A stretch of DNA of 64,000 nucleotides, from NCBI RefSeq assembly GCF_024055795.1, contig NZ_JAMXMY010000023.1, forward strand, positions 62,001 through 126,000. The letters are read 5' to 3'. Source of the stretch: Actinoallomurus purpureus (GTDB taxonomy: Bacteria > Actinomycetota > Actinomycetes > Streptosporangiales > Streptosporangiaceae). The position numbers and the translations under genes are program-made. Position 1 is the first letter of the stretch; each line of letters begins with the position of its first letter. Shown here one piece after another: positions 1 through 10,428 of the stretch. The notes under the pieces were generated by a model. That model worked only from the letters and a program-made list of their open reading frames with translations. It had not been told where the DNA came from and ran no database searches.

Positions 1-227
1 GTGCGGTGCTGGAACCACGTCATGGAGCGGCGTTCGCCTGACTCGTCCACGAACGTCATGACGTCCGTCAGATCCGCACGGTGGTGCAGGTCATAGAACT
101 CCGCGATGCGCTGGGCGTAGGCCCGGGTCTTGGGGTGCGTCGCCACGTTGTCGACGAGCTCGTCACCCACCCATACCTTGCGACCGTCGTTGAGCGACTC
201 CAGATAGTCCTTGCCGGTGCGCAGCAT
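1..227 (-). CDS. 4-hydroxyphenylacetate 3-monooxygenase-like oxygenase (HpaB/PvcC family), 5' part only
   Basis: Only the first 75 codons are in the window; the gene runs off the left edge. The protein begins MLRTGKDYLESLNDGR and continues through GDELVDNVATHP and FYDLHHRADL, the N-terminal signature of the HpaB/PvcC flavin-dependent hydroxylases. Known members take FADH2 from a small separate reductase (HpaC) and ortho-hydroxylate phenols such as 4-hydroxyphenylacetate. The ATG at 227 has GGAGG 8 bases upstream, so this start is secure. The substrate cannot be told from this piece, because relatives act on tyrosine, chlorophenols or biosynthetic intermediates. No reductase gene is visible on this side. 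The family call is firm; the exact reaction is inference. Confidence 0.85.
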   Translation of the reverse strand, partial: MLRTGKDYLESLNDGRKVWVGDELVDNVATHPKTRAYAQRIAEFYDLHHRADLTDVMTFVDESGERRSMTWFQHR

Positions 228-356
228 GCCGTGCGCCTCCCTCCCGTACGTCCGAACACGACGAGGTCAGGATCGCCTCCGACAGGGTGAACCGGACGTG
301 TCGCCTGCGATATCACCCGGGGTGAAACGCCGTCGCCGGCCGTCCCGCCCGGCCCG

Positions 357-380
357 TGGCCGTGGACGGACGACACCGAG
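357..380 (+). repeat. 24-bp exact duplicate of part of the downstream ADP-ribosylglycohydrolase gene
   Basis: This non-coding stretch is identical over 24 bases to 574..597, which encodes the conserved metal-binding segment (WTDDTE) of the next gene. The bases just before each copy are also similarly GC-rich (CGCCGGC). It looks like a small remnant of a duplicated 5' gene segment. Confidence 0.6.
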
Positions 381-392
381 GCGGGAACGCCC

Positions 393-432
393 GCAGACCG
401 TGACAGCGGTCGCCTGCAGACCGTGACGGCGG
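393..432 (+). repeat. Two-copy tandem repeat upstream of the ADP-ribosylglycohydrolase gene
   Basis: GCAGACCGTGACAGCGG at 393..409 recurs with one change (GCAGACCGTGACGGCGG) at 416..432, a period of 23 bases. It lies 25 to 64 bases before the ATG at 457 and may overlap its promoter. Apart from this and the 24-bp duplicate, 228..456 shows no gene. Confidence 0.55.
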
Positions 433-456
433 CAACGTCCGGTACCGTTGCGGGCG

Positions 457-1329
457 ATGACCGCTCTGGACTCCCTTGCCGGGCTCTCCGTCGGTGACGC
501 GTTCGGCGCCCAGTTCTTCGCCGCCGAGAACAGACGGCTGCTCCTCGACGAGACGGCGGTGCCGCCGGCTCCCTGGCCGTGGACGGACGACACCGAGATG
601 GCCTGCAACCTCGTCGATGTCCTGCAGCGGCACGGGGAGGTGGACCGCGACGCCCTCGCCGCCGCGTTCGCGGATCGTTACGACCCCTACCGCGGGTACG
701 GACCGGGCACGGTCGTCCTGCTGCGCGCCCTCCGCGACGGGGCGTCCTGGCGGACGGTCTCCCCCGCGCAGTTCGGCGGCCACGGTTCGATGGGCAACGG
801 GGCCGCCATGCGCGCCGCCCCACTGGGCGCCTATTACCCCGGTGACCTCGAACGGGTCGCACTGGAGGCCGCCGCTTCCGCCGTCGTCACGCACGCGCAC
901 CCGGAGGGCATCGCCGGTGCCGTCGCGGTGGCGATCGCGGCCTCGTATGTCGCGCGCGGTGACGCGGACGGGCTGATGGACGCCGTCCTCGCGCACACCC
1001 CGCCCGGCGCCGTGCACGACGGCGTCCGCAGAGCGGCCGGTCTACTCGACCGGACGCGTGAGGAGGCGGCGTACGAACTCGGCAACGGTTCGCGCGTCCT
1101 CGCGCACGACACCGTGCCGTTCTGCCTGTGGGTCGCCGCCCGCCATCTCACCGACTACGAGCGGGCGGTGCGCACCTGCGTGGCCGTCGGCGGGGACATC
1201 GACACGACGGCGGCCATCACCGGCGGCATCGTCGCCGCCCACACCGGCGCCGGCGGCATCCCCGAACCCTGGCTGGCGGCCCGCGAGCCCCTGCCCGGCT
1301 GGATCGCGGAGTCCAAGGCGCGTCGATGA
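457..1329 (+). CDS. ADP-ribosylglycohydrolase family protein (DraG-like)
   Basis: A 290-aa, all-helical DraG/ARH-type hydrolase that would remove ADP-ribose from proteins or small molecules in the cytoplasm, using two Mg ions. Metal-site motifs are in the usual order: GLSVGDAFGAQF near residue 10, WTDDTEM near residue 46, the SMGNGAAMRAAP loop near 110, THAHPEGIAG near 148, and GGDIDTTAAITGG near 248, whose Asp-Asp-Thr ligands are intact. Length is normal for the family. An in-frame TTG at 448 exists, but the ATG at 457 is chosen; neither has a strong ribosome site. The gene stands alone between an HpaB-like gene and a small secreted protein gene, so context gives no substrate. The family is firm, the target unknown. 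Confidence 0.88.
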   Translation: MTALDSLAGLSVGDAFGAQFFAAENRRLLLDETAVPPAPWPWTDDTEMACNLVDVLQRHGEVDRDALAAAFADRYDPYRGYGPGTVVLLRALRDGASWRTVSPAQFGGHGSMGNGAAMRAAPLGAYYPGDLERVALEAAASAVVTHAHPEGIAGAVAVAIAASYVARGDADGLMDAVLAHTPPGAVHDGVRRAAGLLDRTREEAAYELGNGSRVLAHDTVPFCLWVAARHLTDYERAVRTCVAVGGDIDTTAAITGGIVAAHTGAGGIPEPWLAAREPLPGWIAESKARR

Positions 1330-1388
1330 ACCGCCATGGCCGCCACCACCCTGCGCGGCCCATGCCTTCCTCGCCCGGGGCGGCGCGA

Positions 1389-1416
1389 CGACGGCGGAGG
1401 CCGCCCGCCGCCGTCG
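1389..1416. terminator. Hairpin between convergent genes
   Basis: A perfect 9-bp inverted repeat (CGACGGCGG / CCGCCGTCG) with a 10-base loop lies between the stop of the ADP-ribosylglycohydrolase gene and the end of the convergent small secreted protein gene. There is no U-tract, as is common for high-GC actinomycete terminators. Confidence 0.5.
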
Positions 1417-1460
1417 GGTGCCCCGCGCGGCACCGCCGTTCGGGCCACGCCCTCTCGGCC

Positions 1461-1775
1461 TCAGGGGGTGCAGGTGTACGTCGTCCAGTTCTTCGTGGAC
1501 TTCGCCTTAATGATCCAGGCGATCGTCTGCCCGTGCTTCACATAATGGCACTTGCCACCGATCTTCAGGGTCTTGTTGTTGACCGGCTCTTTTCCGATCT
1601 TCCACTTATCGCAGTTGTGGTAATGCATGGAGATCTTGCCATGGCCGAGGTTGGCCGTCGACGTGCCACAGCGCCAATGGGGATCGGCGTGTGCGGCAGG
1701 AGAAACGGTGGCCAGCAGTCCGGCCGTCATCGCCAGACTCGCGAGCGCCGTGCGGGTGATACGGCGATTCTTCAT
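1461..1775 (-). CDS. Small secreted cysteine-containing protein of unknown function
   Basis: A 104-aa protein with a Sec signal peptide: MKNRRITR, then a hydrophobic stretch, then an AHA-DP cleavage site near residue 30. The mature part is about 74 aa, basic and polar, with four cysteines (C36, C55, C76, C102) that could form two disulfides, and many Lys, His and Trp. The ATG at 1775 is chosen over upstream starts because GGAAGG sits 6 bases before it and the signal peptide begins there. Such small exported proteins are common in actinomycetes and are usually unannotated; I do not recognise a family. It is monocistronic, converging on the ADP-ribosylglycohydrolase gene. Confidence 0.75.
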   Translation of the reverse strand: MKNRRITRTALASLAMTAGLLATVSPAAHADPHWRCGTSTANLGHGKISMHYHNCDKWKIGKEPVNNKTLKIGGKCHYVKHGQTIAWIIKAKSTKNWTTYTCTP

Positions 1776-2127
1776 CCGATTCCTTCCACGAGGCAGGACT
1801 CCTCCATCGAGCCCTCCTCCGTCGGCGGGATGGTCCCGGGCCACCGGCGCTGCGGGATACGACGCCGGGCCAGTGCACCCGCTGATCACTTTCTCGCGTC
1901 GGAAAGAACCGATGCCAGAGCCTGCAGCCCCAATCTCAGCGCTCCGCACTGAGCCCACAGCCCCAGCGTTCCTAAGACAGGGGCAGAGACGCCCTACAAC
2001 CGCCGCTCGGCGCGCCGTTCGTCTCCGGCCGGCGCGGTCCAGGCGGCCAGAAGCTCAAGCCCGGCCGCGAGGCGCCTGGCGCCGCCGGCCTGGCGATCCA
2101 CGTGCATGCGGACGGGTCGTGAGAGAG

Positions 2128-2176
2128 ACGCCGAGGTCACCCGGCGCTCCCACACCGTTCGTGGCGACCTCGGCGT
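2128..2176. repeat. Hairpin repeat, copy 1
   Basis: An 11-bp perfect inverted repeat (ACGCCGAGGTC / GACCTCGGCGT) encloses a 27-base loop containing CGGCGCTCCCA. The same stem-loop plan and loop sequence recur at 2247..2294, so this is a small repeat family, not a chance hairpin. Confidence 0.55.
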
Positions 2177-2246
2177 TCCACCCCTTCCGTCGTCCGGGAG
2201 CGCCGGAAGGTTGCCGTCCTTCCGCGGAATTTCCGGTACGGCAGAA

Positions 2247-2294
2247 GGGCGCCGGGGTCACGGCGCTCCCACCGTTGGGTCGACCCCGGCGCCC
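2247..2294. repeat. Hairpin repeat, copy 2
   Basis: A 13-bp perfect inverted repeat (GGGCGCCGGGGTC / GACCCCGGCGCCC) with a 22-base loop, again containing CGGCGCTCCCA followed by CCGTT. It lies 71 bases from copy 1. Stem bases differ between the copies but pairing is kept, suggesting selection for structure. Confidence 0.6.
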
Positions 2295-2304
2295 CGTCTG
2301 TCGG

Positions 2305-2343
2305 TCGCCTCCCGGGAGGGCGCTGTCCCGTCCCGGGAGGCGA
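2305..2343. terminator. Terminator hairpin after the cellulase operon
   Basis: A 13-bp perfect inverted repeat, TCGCCTCCCGGGA at 2305..2317 and its complement at 2331..2343, with a 13-base loop. It starts 15 bases past the stop of the GH5 gene on the minus strand, the expected place for the operon terminator. Confidence 0.65.
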
Positions 2344-2358
2344 GCCCCCGGCCTCCGG

Positions 2359-3681
<1,323 letters not shown>

Positions 3682-5367
3682 CTACTGCACCGGCGGGTAG
3701 GCGTTGGTCAGGAGCTGGTGGAACATCGCGGAGAACCAGTGACCGGACAGCGGGGCGTTCGCCAGGGCACCGGTCGGGCTGTTGCCGTTACGGGCGTTGC
3801 CGCCGTAGGTCGGGTCGCACATCCGGTCGAAGCCCTTGCCCTCGTCATTGGGGATGCTGGTGCTCGACCCGTCGGACTCGCCCGGCGGCTTGACCCAGAC
3901 GTAGGCGTCGATCCCGGCGGCCGGGGCCGCGGTGGGACGCTCGCCGAGACCGGAGCCGGACTGGTTGCACCAGTCTCCCGCGTGCGGGCGGCGGTCGACG
4001 CGCGACTCGTTGATGAAGGTGTTGATGTCGGTCGACGTGCTCGCCTTGGTGGGCCGGTTCGGGCCGCCCCAGCCGTTGCGGGACGTGTCGATCAGCATGC
4101 CGATGCCCGAGTTGAACCCGTCGGAGATCAGCTGGTTACGGAACGCCGTCGCGAAGGACGACTCGTCGACGTACCGGTTCCAGTCGATCCACTTGGACGG
4201 GCGGGTCTGGTCGGTGACGGTGATGAACGGCTCCTTCAGCGCCGAGTAGTTCGCGGTGTTGACGATGAAGCCGTCGACGCTGGAGACGCCGGCCGTGGCG
4301 CCCTTGGCGACGTTGGCGAACAGCGTGGCGGCGGGGCCGAAGTTGCTGTCCCAGCCGAGCCATGCGTGGTGCCCGGCGTCGATGTAGTTGTAGACGTTGG
4401 AGATCGCGTGCAGCTTGTTCAGGGCGTACTGGACGCCCTTCACGTAGTTGCCGTTCTGGTTCATCGTGTCGCACTCGGCGGTGGCGCCGGGCGTGCCGTT
4501 CGTATTGGTGACCAGGTTCGGCAATGAGTCCGGCTCGATCACGTTGATGATCTTCAGGTTGGCGTACTTGGAGTCGGCCATGATCGCGGCGATCGGGTCG
4601 ATGTACTGGTGTTCGTACTTGTCGAGGTCCGTCGGGCCGAGCTCGCCGTTGGACGCCAGCGCGGCGCAGTCGCGGCCGGGCAGGTCGTAGATGACGAACT
4701 GGGCGTACGACGCGCCCTGGGACAGCGCCGCGTCGAGGTGGGCGCGCAGGCCCATCGCGCCGCTCACGCCGTTGATCGCCGCGATGCGGTCCAGCCACAC
4801 GGCGGTCGGCTGGCCGGCGATCGCGCTGCCTCCGTCGGCCCTGGCCTCGGCGGCCCACTCGGAGTTCACATAACCCTTGCCGCCGGCATACGGGTTGTCG
4901 GCGTGTGATCCGGGCGGTGTGGGCGTCGGGGTCGGGGTGGGCGTCGGGGTGCCGGGCGACCCGTTGCAGGTGGTGCCGTTGAGGGTGAAGGACGTCGGGG
5001 CGTCGTTCGTCCCGGAGAAGGAGGCGTTGAAGCCCAGCGACGTCGACGCGTTGGTGGCCAGGCTGCCGTTGTAGGACAGGCTCTTCACCGTGACGTGCTT
5101 GCCGGACTGGGAGAAGGTGCCGCTCCAGCCCTGGCTGACCTGCTGGTTCCCGGCGAAGTCCCACTCCAGGGTCCAGGAGCTCACCGCGTCGCCGAGGTTG
5201 GTGATCCCGAGGTTGGCGGTGAAGCCGTTGCTCCACTGGTTCACCGAATAGGTCACCGTGCAGGCGACCGCGGCGCGGGCCTGCGTGACCGCGACCATGA
5301 TCAGACCGAGGCCGAGCAGTAGTGCGCTGAGCACCACCGTGGCCCGGTTCAGAGGACGTGCTCTCAT
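3682..5367 (-). CDS. Secreted GH6 cellobiohydrolase with N-terminal CBM2
   Basis: A 561-aa exocellulase that releases cellobiose from non-reducing ends. Domain order: signal peptide (to about 32), CBM2 cellulose-binding domain (about 33-134, with SNGFTANLGITN and the closing Cys), a Pro-Thr linker (about 140-152), then GH6. The two GH6 signatures are present: YDLPGRDC (about 227) and IEPDSLPNLV (about 277), which carry active-site Asp residues. Extra loop inserts and length resemble Thermobifida Cel6B-type exocellulases rather than the short endoglucanases. An in-frame GTG at 5385 overlaps the stop of the GH48 gene, but the ATG at 5367 is preferred because GGAGA precedes it. With the GH48 stop only 14 bases away, the two are translated from one message. 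Confidence 0.94.
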   Translation of the reverse strand: MRARPLNRATVVLSALLLGLGLIMVAVTQARAAVACTVTYSVNQWSNGFTANLGITNLGDAVSSWTLEWDFAGNQQVSQGWSGTFSQSGKHVTVKSLSYNGSLATNASTSLGFNASFSGTNDAPTSFTLNGTTCNGSPGTPTPTPTPTPTPPGSHADNPYAGGKGYVNSEWAAEARADGGSAIAGQPTAVWLDRIAAINGVSGAMGLRAHLDAALSQGASYAQFVIYDLPGRDCAALASNGELGPTDLDKYEHQYIDPIAAIMADSKYANLKIINVIEPDSLPNLVTNTNGTPGATAECDTMNQNGNYVKGVQYALNKLHAISNVYNYIDAGHHAWLGWDSNFGPAATLFANVAKGATAGVSSVDGFIVNTANYSALKEPFITVTDQTRPSKWIDWNRYVDESSFATAFRNQLISDGFNSGIGMLIDTSRNGWGGPNRPTKASTSTDINTFINESRVDRRPHAGDWCNQSGSGLGERPTAAPAAGIDAYVWVKPPGESDGSSTSIPNDEGKGFDRMCDPTYGGNARNGNSPTGALANAPLSGHWFSAMFHQLLTNAYPPVQ

Positions 5368-5381
5368 CGAGGGGGTTCTCC

Positions 5382-8303
5382 TCACTGGTTGAACAGCTGG
5401 CCGTAGGTCGCCATCGCCATCGCGATGTCCGCCTGCGCCCAGAACCGGTGGTAGTTGAAGACCGGGGCCGCTCCGCCGTTCAGGTACGTCTGCACCTTCG
5501 ACCAGCCGGGGTCCTGCTTGTACCAGGAGCGGATGGACAGGAACGTCGCGTTCGAATCGATCGTGTCGCCGTTCGGCATCGTGCCGGTCCAGCCGGAGGG
5601 CACGTAGACGCCGTCATGGTTGGGGGTGGAGGTGCTGTAGGCCTGGGTGAACCGGTTGTAGTCCGTACGGGTCTCCGGCACCGAGATGCCGATCCCGTCC
5701 TGGTTCTTGGTCCACATGTCGTCGAGCAGCGTCTGCGCGGTCGACCGGGCCGTCGTGCTCCCGGACTTGGCCGCGTAGTAGGCCAGGGTCTTGGCGTACG
5801 CCGCGGTCACGCCGACGTCGTTGGTGTAGTCGGCGATGGTCACGTGCAGGCTCGCGTTGGAGCCGGGGCTGGAGGCGTTCCAGGTGTCGGGCTGGCCACT
5901 CCAGTGCAGGGTGGAGGGGATCTGGTAGGTGCCGTCGGCGTTCAGCTTGGTGTTGGCCGTGGCCCAGGTCACCCACTTGTCCAGCAGCGTCTTGGCGGTG
6001 CTGTCACCGGTGACGTAGTAGTACTCGGCGACCCGCTCCATCGACCACGCCTGGAAGCCGAACCACTGGTTGCTCGGCGGGTCGTGGTAGACCGGCTGCC
6101 AGTCGTAGGCCATGCCGTAGAAGGTGGAGTCGCCGGACGGCGGCGTGCCGTACGCCCCGCCCCAGCTGTTGGTCGCCCCGCCGGCGATGGCGCCTTCGGA
6201 GGACTGCAGCCAGCGGTAGAACTCCAGCTGCCGCTGCAGGCTCTTCTTCCAGTCGTCGGTGCCCGTCGCGGACTTCGGCTGCATCGCCGTGTCGTTGGTG
6301 AGGGCGTAGGCCGCCATGGGGTTCTGGTAGCCGGAGTGGGAGGCGCCGTCGCCGATCCGCCAGGCCCAGCCGGCGCTGGAGTCGGTCGCGCCGCCCCAGG
6401 CGTAGTACCACGACAGGAGGTAGTGCGCGCTGTCCTTGCCGGTGCCGGCCGGGCAGCTCGGGCTGGTGCAGTTACCGATCTTCTTGAAGTACTTGTCGAA
6501 GAAGGAGTACCGCAGGTAGTCGCCCATCTTGCCGGCCTTGGCGACCGTGGCGGACACGTCCGAGCTCTTGCCCTGTTCCTTGGCCCACGTGTCGGCCCAG
6601 TACGCGGCCTGAATGGCGCGCGCGTCGGCGTCCGGGGCGTCGGTGTACTTCCACTGCTTGGCGTAGCTCGAGTCCTTGATGAACAGGTCCAGGTAGCCGT
6701 TCTTGCCGCCGTAGGCGAACTTGTCGCAGGTCGGCTGCGGGATCGTCTCCCACACCGACTCCTGCGGGCCGCGCTGGTAGCTGTTGATGTAGGACGGCGC
6801 CTTGGTACTCGGGCCCTCCTCGCAGCCGCCGCCGGGGGTGTCGCCGTAGCCGTAGGTGTTGTCGACGTCCTGCAGCCAGTGCATGCCGTAGACGTCGTCG
6901 GTGCCGTACGCGGACTTCAGCTCCGCGGCGATCGGGTCCTGGCCGACGGAGACGCTGGAGTCGATCTGGGAGGGGTACTGCTCCGGCAGGTCGTGCTCGG
7001 CCGCGTACGTCGCCGGCTTGCTCGCGTTGTAGAAGCTGTTGGTCGGCTGGTCGGCGTGGGTCGGGATCATGTACTTCTCCATGAGCGCCCACGCGTTGTT
7101 GAACTTGCTCCAGTCGCCGGTGACCTTCCCGTAGACCGCCTGCATCCAGATCAGGTAGCTGTAGGCCTCGGAGGTGGTCTCGTGCCCCTGGTCGGGCGCC
7201 TCGACCATCAGCGTCTCCACCGAGTGGTACGGGATGCCCTCCTTGCTGAAGTAGCCGTTGGCCGGGTCGGTGATCTTGTTGTAGAGGGTAAGGAAGCGGT
7301 CCTCGTACGCGCCGTTCGACTTGGTCTCGGTGACGGTGACGCTCGCCGTGTCGTACCCGGTCGCCTTGGCGGTGAAGGTGGCCGCGCCCGTGCCGGCGGC
7401 GTCCGCGCTGATCGTGACGTTCTGCGCGGTCGACCAGTTCGACGAGGTGAAGGTGAGCGTTCCGCCCGCGGAGACCGACAGGCCCGTGTTCCCGCTGGCC
7501 CGCGCGACCGTGACGGTCACGCCGGCGGACGGCTGGCTCGACAGCTTCACGCCGAACGTCCCGGTCTTGCCCTGCTGGACGGTCAGGGCGGTCGGGCTCG
7601 CCACGACGGCGGGACCGCTGGCGACGTGCACGCCGACCGGCGTGGACTCGGCCGTGGCGCCCTGGCTGTCGTACGCCTTGGCGTACAGCGAGTAGTCCCC
7701 GGCCGGCACGCTCGCCCAGTCGAAGGAGTACGGCGAGGAGGTGTCGGTGCCGAGCAGCGTGGTGTCGTTGTAGAACTCGACCTTGCTGATCGTCGCGCCG
7801 TCGTTCGCGCTCGCCGTGGCGGCGAGCGGGATGGTCGCGCCCGAGCTGTACGTCGAGCCGGCCGCCGGGCTGGTCAGCGCCACGGTCGGCGCCTTGTGCG
7901 CGCCGGTGCAGGTCGTCCCGTTGAGGGAGAACGACGCCGGCTTGGCGTTCGTACCGCTGTAGCTGAAGTTGCCGCCGATGCTGAGGCTGCCGTTGGTGGC
8001 GATCGCGCCGTTGTAGCTCAGGCTCGTGACGGTGACGTCCTTGCCGGACTGCGACCAGGTGCCGCTCCAGCCCTGCGTCAGGGTCTGGTTTCCGGTGTAG
8101 GAGTACTTCAGCGTCCAGCCGTTGATCGCGGGTCCGAGATTGGTGATCGTGATGTTGGCGGTGAAGCCCGAGCCCCAGTCGTTGACCGAGTAGTCGACCT
8201 TGCACTGCACGTCGGCGGCGCGCGCTCCGGGACCGGCGACCAGCACGCCGGCCAGGAGCGACAGGACGACCATGAGCGGTCGCCACCTCTGCCGTCTCTT
8301 CAT
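5382..8303 (-). CDS. Secreted GH48 processive cellulase with CBM2 and two Ig-like domains
   Basis: A 973-aa reducing-end cellobiohydrolase, the hallmark enzyme of true cellulolytic bacteria. Order: signal peptide ending near [10 protein letters not shown]2 (about 30-134), a bacterial Ig-like domain (about 138-228, [15 protein letters not shown]), a second beta-rich domain (about 230-328, [17 protein letters not shown]), then a full GH48 domain to the end. The GH48 catalytic acid is the Glu of TTSEA near residue 379. The ATG at 8303 is chosen because AGGAGG lies 9 bases upstream; an upstream GTG at 8333 would extend the signal peptide unnaturally. It is the first structural gene after celR, 79 bases downstream of it. 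Confidence 0.95.
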   Translation of the reverse strand: MKRRQRWRPLMVVLSLLAGVLVAGPGARAADVQCKVDYSVNDWGSGFTANITITNLGPAINGWTLKYSYTGNQTLTQGWSGTWSQSGKDVTVTSLSYNGAIATNGSLSIGGNFSYSGTNAKPASFSLNGTTCTGAHKAPTVALTSPAAGSTYSSGATIPLAATASANDGATISKVEFYNDTTLLGTDTSSPYSFDWASVPAGDYSLYAKAYDSQGATAESTPVGVHVASGPAVVASPTALTVQQGKTGTFGVKLSSQPSAGVTVTVARASGNTGLSVSAGGTLTFTSSNWSTAQNVTISADAAGTGAATFTAKATGYDTASVTVTETKSNGAYEDRFLTLYNKITDPANGYFSKEGIPYHSVETLMVEAPDQGHETTSEAYSYLIWMQAVYGKVTGDWSKFNNAWALMEKYMIPTHADQPTNSFYNASKPATYAAEHDLPEQYPSQIDSSVSVGQDPIAAELKSAYGTDDVYGMHWLQDVDNTYGYGDTPGGGCEEGPSTKAPSYINSYQRGPQESVWETIPQPTCDKFAYGGKNGYLDLFIKDSSYAKQWKYTDAPDADARAIQAAYWADTWAKEQGKSSDVSATVAKAGKMGDYLRYSFFDKYFKKIGNCTSPSCPAGTGKDSAHYLLSWYYAWGGATDSSAGWAWRIGDGASHSGYQNPMAAYALTNDTAMQPKSATGTDDWKKSLQRQLEFYRWLQSSEGAIAGGATNSWGGAYGTPPSGDSTFYGMAYDWQPVYHDPPSNQWFGFQAWSMERVAEYYYVTGDSTAKTLLDKWVTWATANTKLNADGTYQIPSTLHWSGQPDTWNASSPGSNASLHVTIADYTNDVGVTAAYAKTLAYYAAKSGSTTARSTAQTLLDDMWTKNQDGIGISVPETRTDYNRFTQAYSTSTPNHDGVYVPSGWTGTMPNGDTIDSNATFLSIRSWYKQDPGWSKVQTYLNGGAAPVFNYHRFWAQADIAMAMATYGQLFNQ

Positions 8304-8382
8304 TGGCGGTTTCCTCCTGACGGGGATCACCACCGGCCCGCCGGGGCCGGCTGCTGAGGGGGTACGGCCGTACGAGGCCGGG

Positions 8383-9411
8383 CTACGCGGAGTCGCGGAT
8401 GATCAACTTGGTGTTGAGCACGACGCCCTGGCCGGAGGACGCGTCCCCGGCGATGCGGCCGAGCAGCTCCCGTGCCATCCGGACGCCCATGTCCTCGATC
8501 GGCTGGCGTACGGTCGTCAGCCTCGGACGGACCCGGCCGGCGATCGGCGAGTCGTCGAAGCCGACGACGGCCACGTCCTCGGGGACCCGGCGCCCGGTGC
8601 GCCGCAGGGCGCGCAGCGCCCCGACGGCCATCTGGTCGGAGGCGGCCAGCACGGCGTCGATGTCGGGTCTGCGGTCCAGCAGGCGGTTCATCGCGTGCTC
8701 GCCGGACGCCTGATGCAGGTCGCCATAGGTGATCAGTCCGGAGGTGGGCAGGCCGGCGTCGCCGATGGCGGCGCGGTAGCCGGCCAGGCGGTCGACCCCC
8801 AAGGCCCGGTCGGGCGGCCCGGCGATCGTCCCGATCGTCTGGCGTCCGCACTGCAGCAGGTAGTCGACCGCCGTACGGGCTCCGCCGCGGTTGTCGGCGT
8901 CGACGTACGGCAGCGGCGTGGTCCAGAGCGGCCGGCCTGCCAGCAGGACGGGAACCCCGGTCTGGCGCAGGGCCATGGCCGGGGCGCCGTGCGCGCTGAT
9001 CAGCAGCACGCCGTCGGCGCGGCCGCCGCGCAGATACTCCGCGACGGTGCCCCAGCGGCCGGCCCGGCCAACAATCAGGACGACGAGCTCGCGTTCGTCG
9101 CCCAGCTCGCGCCGGACGCCGGAGAACAACCGGGCGAAGAAGTGATCGGTGAAGACGCGGGCGTCATCCTCGCAGACCACGGCCGCGATCGACCCGCTAC
9201 GGCGATCCGCGGGGGCGGCGCGGTGTCGCACGTAGCCGAGCCGTTGGACGGCCTCTTCGACGCGGGAACGGGCGCGGGGGCTGACCCGCGCGGTCCCGTT
9301 GATGACACGTGACGCGGTGGCGGGCGAGACTCCGGCGAGGGCGGCGACGTGGGCGAGCGTCGGCGTCTCGACGGCGGTACAGGAGGGTGCGGAGAGTTCC
9401 CTTCCGTTCAC
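8383..9411 (-). CDS. celR: LacI-family cellulase repressor (CelR-like)
   Basis: A 342-aa LacI/GalR regulator. Residues 18-60 form the HTH and hinge ([20 protein letters not shown], then [12 protein letters not shown]), followed by a periplasmic-binding-protein-like sugar sensor. The start is GTG at 9411, with GGGAG 8 bases upstream. It sits directly upstream of and co-directional with GH48-GH6-GH5, and its own promoter region carries TGGGAGCGCTCCCA, the operator bound by Thermobifida fusca CelR. In that organism cellobiose releases CelR from this site. By analogy this protein represses itself and the cellulase operon until cellobiose appears. The symbol rests on operator identity plus context. 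Confidence 0.88.
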   Translation of the reverse strand: MNGRELSAPSCTAVETPTLAHVAALAGVSPATASRVINGTARVSPRARSRVEEAVQRLGYVRHRAAPADRRSGSIAAVVCEDDARVFTDHFFARLFSGVRRELGDERELVVLIVGRAGRWGTVAEYLRGGRADGVLLISAHGAPAMALRQTGVPVLLAGRPLWTTPLPYVDADNRGGARTAVDYLLQCGRQTIGTIAGPPDRALGVDRLAGYRAAIGDAGLPTSGLITYGDLHQASGEHAMNRLLDRRPDIDAVLAASDQMAVGALRALRRTGRRVPEDVAVVGFDDSPIAGRVRPRLTTVRQPIEDMGVRMARELLGRIAGDASSGQGVVLNTKLIIRDSA

Positions 9412-9454
9412 GGAAATGACTCCCTTCGGGCGCTACGGCTCGAGTGGCGGGGTG

Positions 9455-9468
9455 TGGGAGCGCTCCCA
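9455..9468. promoter_or_regulatory. CelR operator, perfect 14-bp palindrome
   Basis: TGGGAGCGCTCCCA, identical to the known CelR box, lies 43 bases upstream of the celR start. I saw no second copy in the celR-GH48 gap (8304..8382) or between GH48 and GH6, so the whole operon probably answers to this one site. Confidence 0.85.
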
Positions 9469-9651
9469 CCATCCAAGGCGCGCGAAGAGGTTGTCAAGGG
9501 GAATGTATCAACCGTGTAAACGGGGAGTTTCGTGACGACGATCGCCGTGTGTCCGTCCCCGCACGCGAGCAGGCGGCTTTCCCGTCCGCCTCTCGGCGCG
9601 GCCCGGCGAAGGGCCTTGAAAGACCATGAAAGAGGAAGAAAGGCGTGGCGC

Positions 9652-10428
9652 TCAGGGCAGCCAGGACACGTGGCCGTGCAGCAGGGTGTACCCGACGAAC
9701 GTGACGGCGTCGATCAGCGTGTGCGCGACGATGAGCGGCGTGGCACGACCCCACCGCCGGTACAGCGCTCCGAACAGCAGGCCCATGATGACGTTCCCGG
9801 CGAAGCCGCCGAACCCCTGGTAGAGGTGGTACGACCCGCGCAGCACGGCACTCAGCGTCAGGGCCCGGCCCGGCGACCAGCCGAGCTGGGACAGCCGGTG
9901 CAGCAGGTAGCCCGCGACGATGACCTCCTCGAGGATCCCGTTCTGGGCGGCGGACAGCAGCAGCACCGGGATCCGCCACCAGACGGCCGGCAGGTGGGCC
10001 GGCACGACGGCGAGGTTGGCCCCGGAGTAGTACGCGGCGAGGTAGAACGCGAGGCCGGCGCCGCCGACCGCGGCGGCCAGGGCGGCTCCCCGCAGGGTGT
10101 CCCGCAGTGGTTCGCGCCGGTCCACGCCCAGAGTCGCCAGTGACTCTCCCGAGCGGGCCAGCAGGTAGGCGACGAGCGCCACCGGCGCGAGGGCGCTGGC
10201 GATGCCGAACAGCTGGAACATCAGGTCGATCCAGGGCCGGCCGGGCGCGTACGAACCGACGATCAGGGCCTTCTGGTGCGACAGCGCCTTCGGCGCGGTG
10301 AGCGAGGCGATGAGCTGCAGCAGCGCCTGGACCCCGCTTGCGCCGAGCGAGACGGCGAAGACCACCCAGATCTCGGCGGTGAGCAGCCGCCGGCTCACCG
10401 GCTCGGCGCGCAGGTCGGCCACGGTCAT
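9652..10428 (-). CDS. CPBP-family intramembrane protein (Abi/CAAX protease-like)
   Basis: A 258-aa membrane protein with about seven to eight hydrophobic segments. The CPBP family holds intramembrane metallo-endopeptidases related to Rce1 and bacteriocin-immunity proteins. The family glutamate pair is in EEVIVAGYLL, and the later His motifs are present (YHLYQGF and HTLIDA). The Arg that normally follows the Glu pair (EExxxR) is Ala here, so activity is uncertain. The ATG at 10428 overlaps the enoyl-CoA hydratase stop as ATGA, which argues for translational coupling; an upstream GTG at 10437 is less likely. No substrate is suggested by the neighbours. Confidence 0.8.
   Translation of the reverse strand: MTVADLRAEPVSRRLLTAEIWVVFAVSLGASGVQALLQLIASLTAPKALSHQKALIVGSYAPGRPWIDLMFQLFGIASALAPVALVAYLLARSGESLATLGVDRREPLRDTLRGAALAAAVGGAGLAFYLAAYYSGANLAVVPAHLPAVWWRIPVLLLSAAQNGILEEVIVAGYLLHRLSQLGWSPGRALTLSAVLRGSYHLYQGFGGFAGNVIMGLLFGALYRRWGRATPLIVAHTLIDAVTFVGYTLLHGHVSWLP

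Larger units (their letters stand above)
1776..2304. other. Intergenic region with two related hairpin repeats
   Basis: No convincing gene is seen in this stretch of about 530 bases. The right half contains two copies of a related hairpin, annotated separately. The left part should hold the promoter of the small secreted protein, but no clear -35/-10 pair stands out. Confidence 0.5.

Noticed and set aside
5358-8357. A 999-codon open frame on the plus strand
   Set aside because: It is antisense to the GH48 gene, made mostly of Val, Arg, Gly and Ala with no domains; high GC leaves the reverse frame open.
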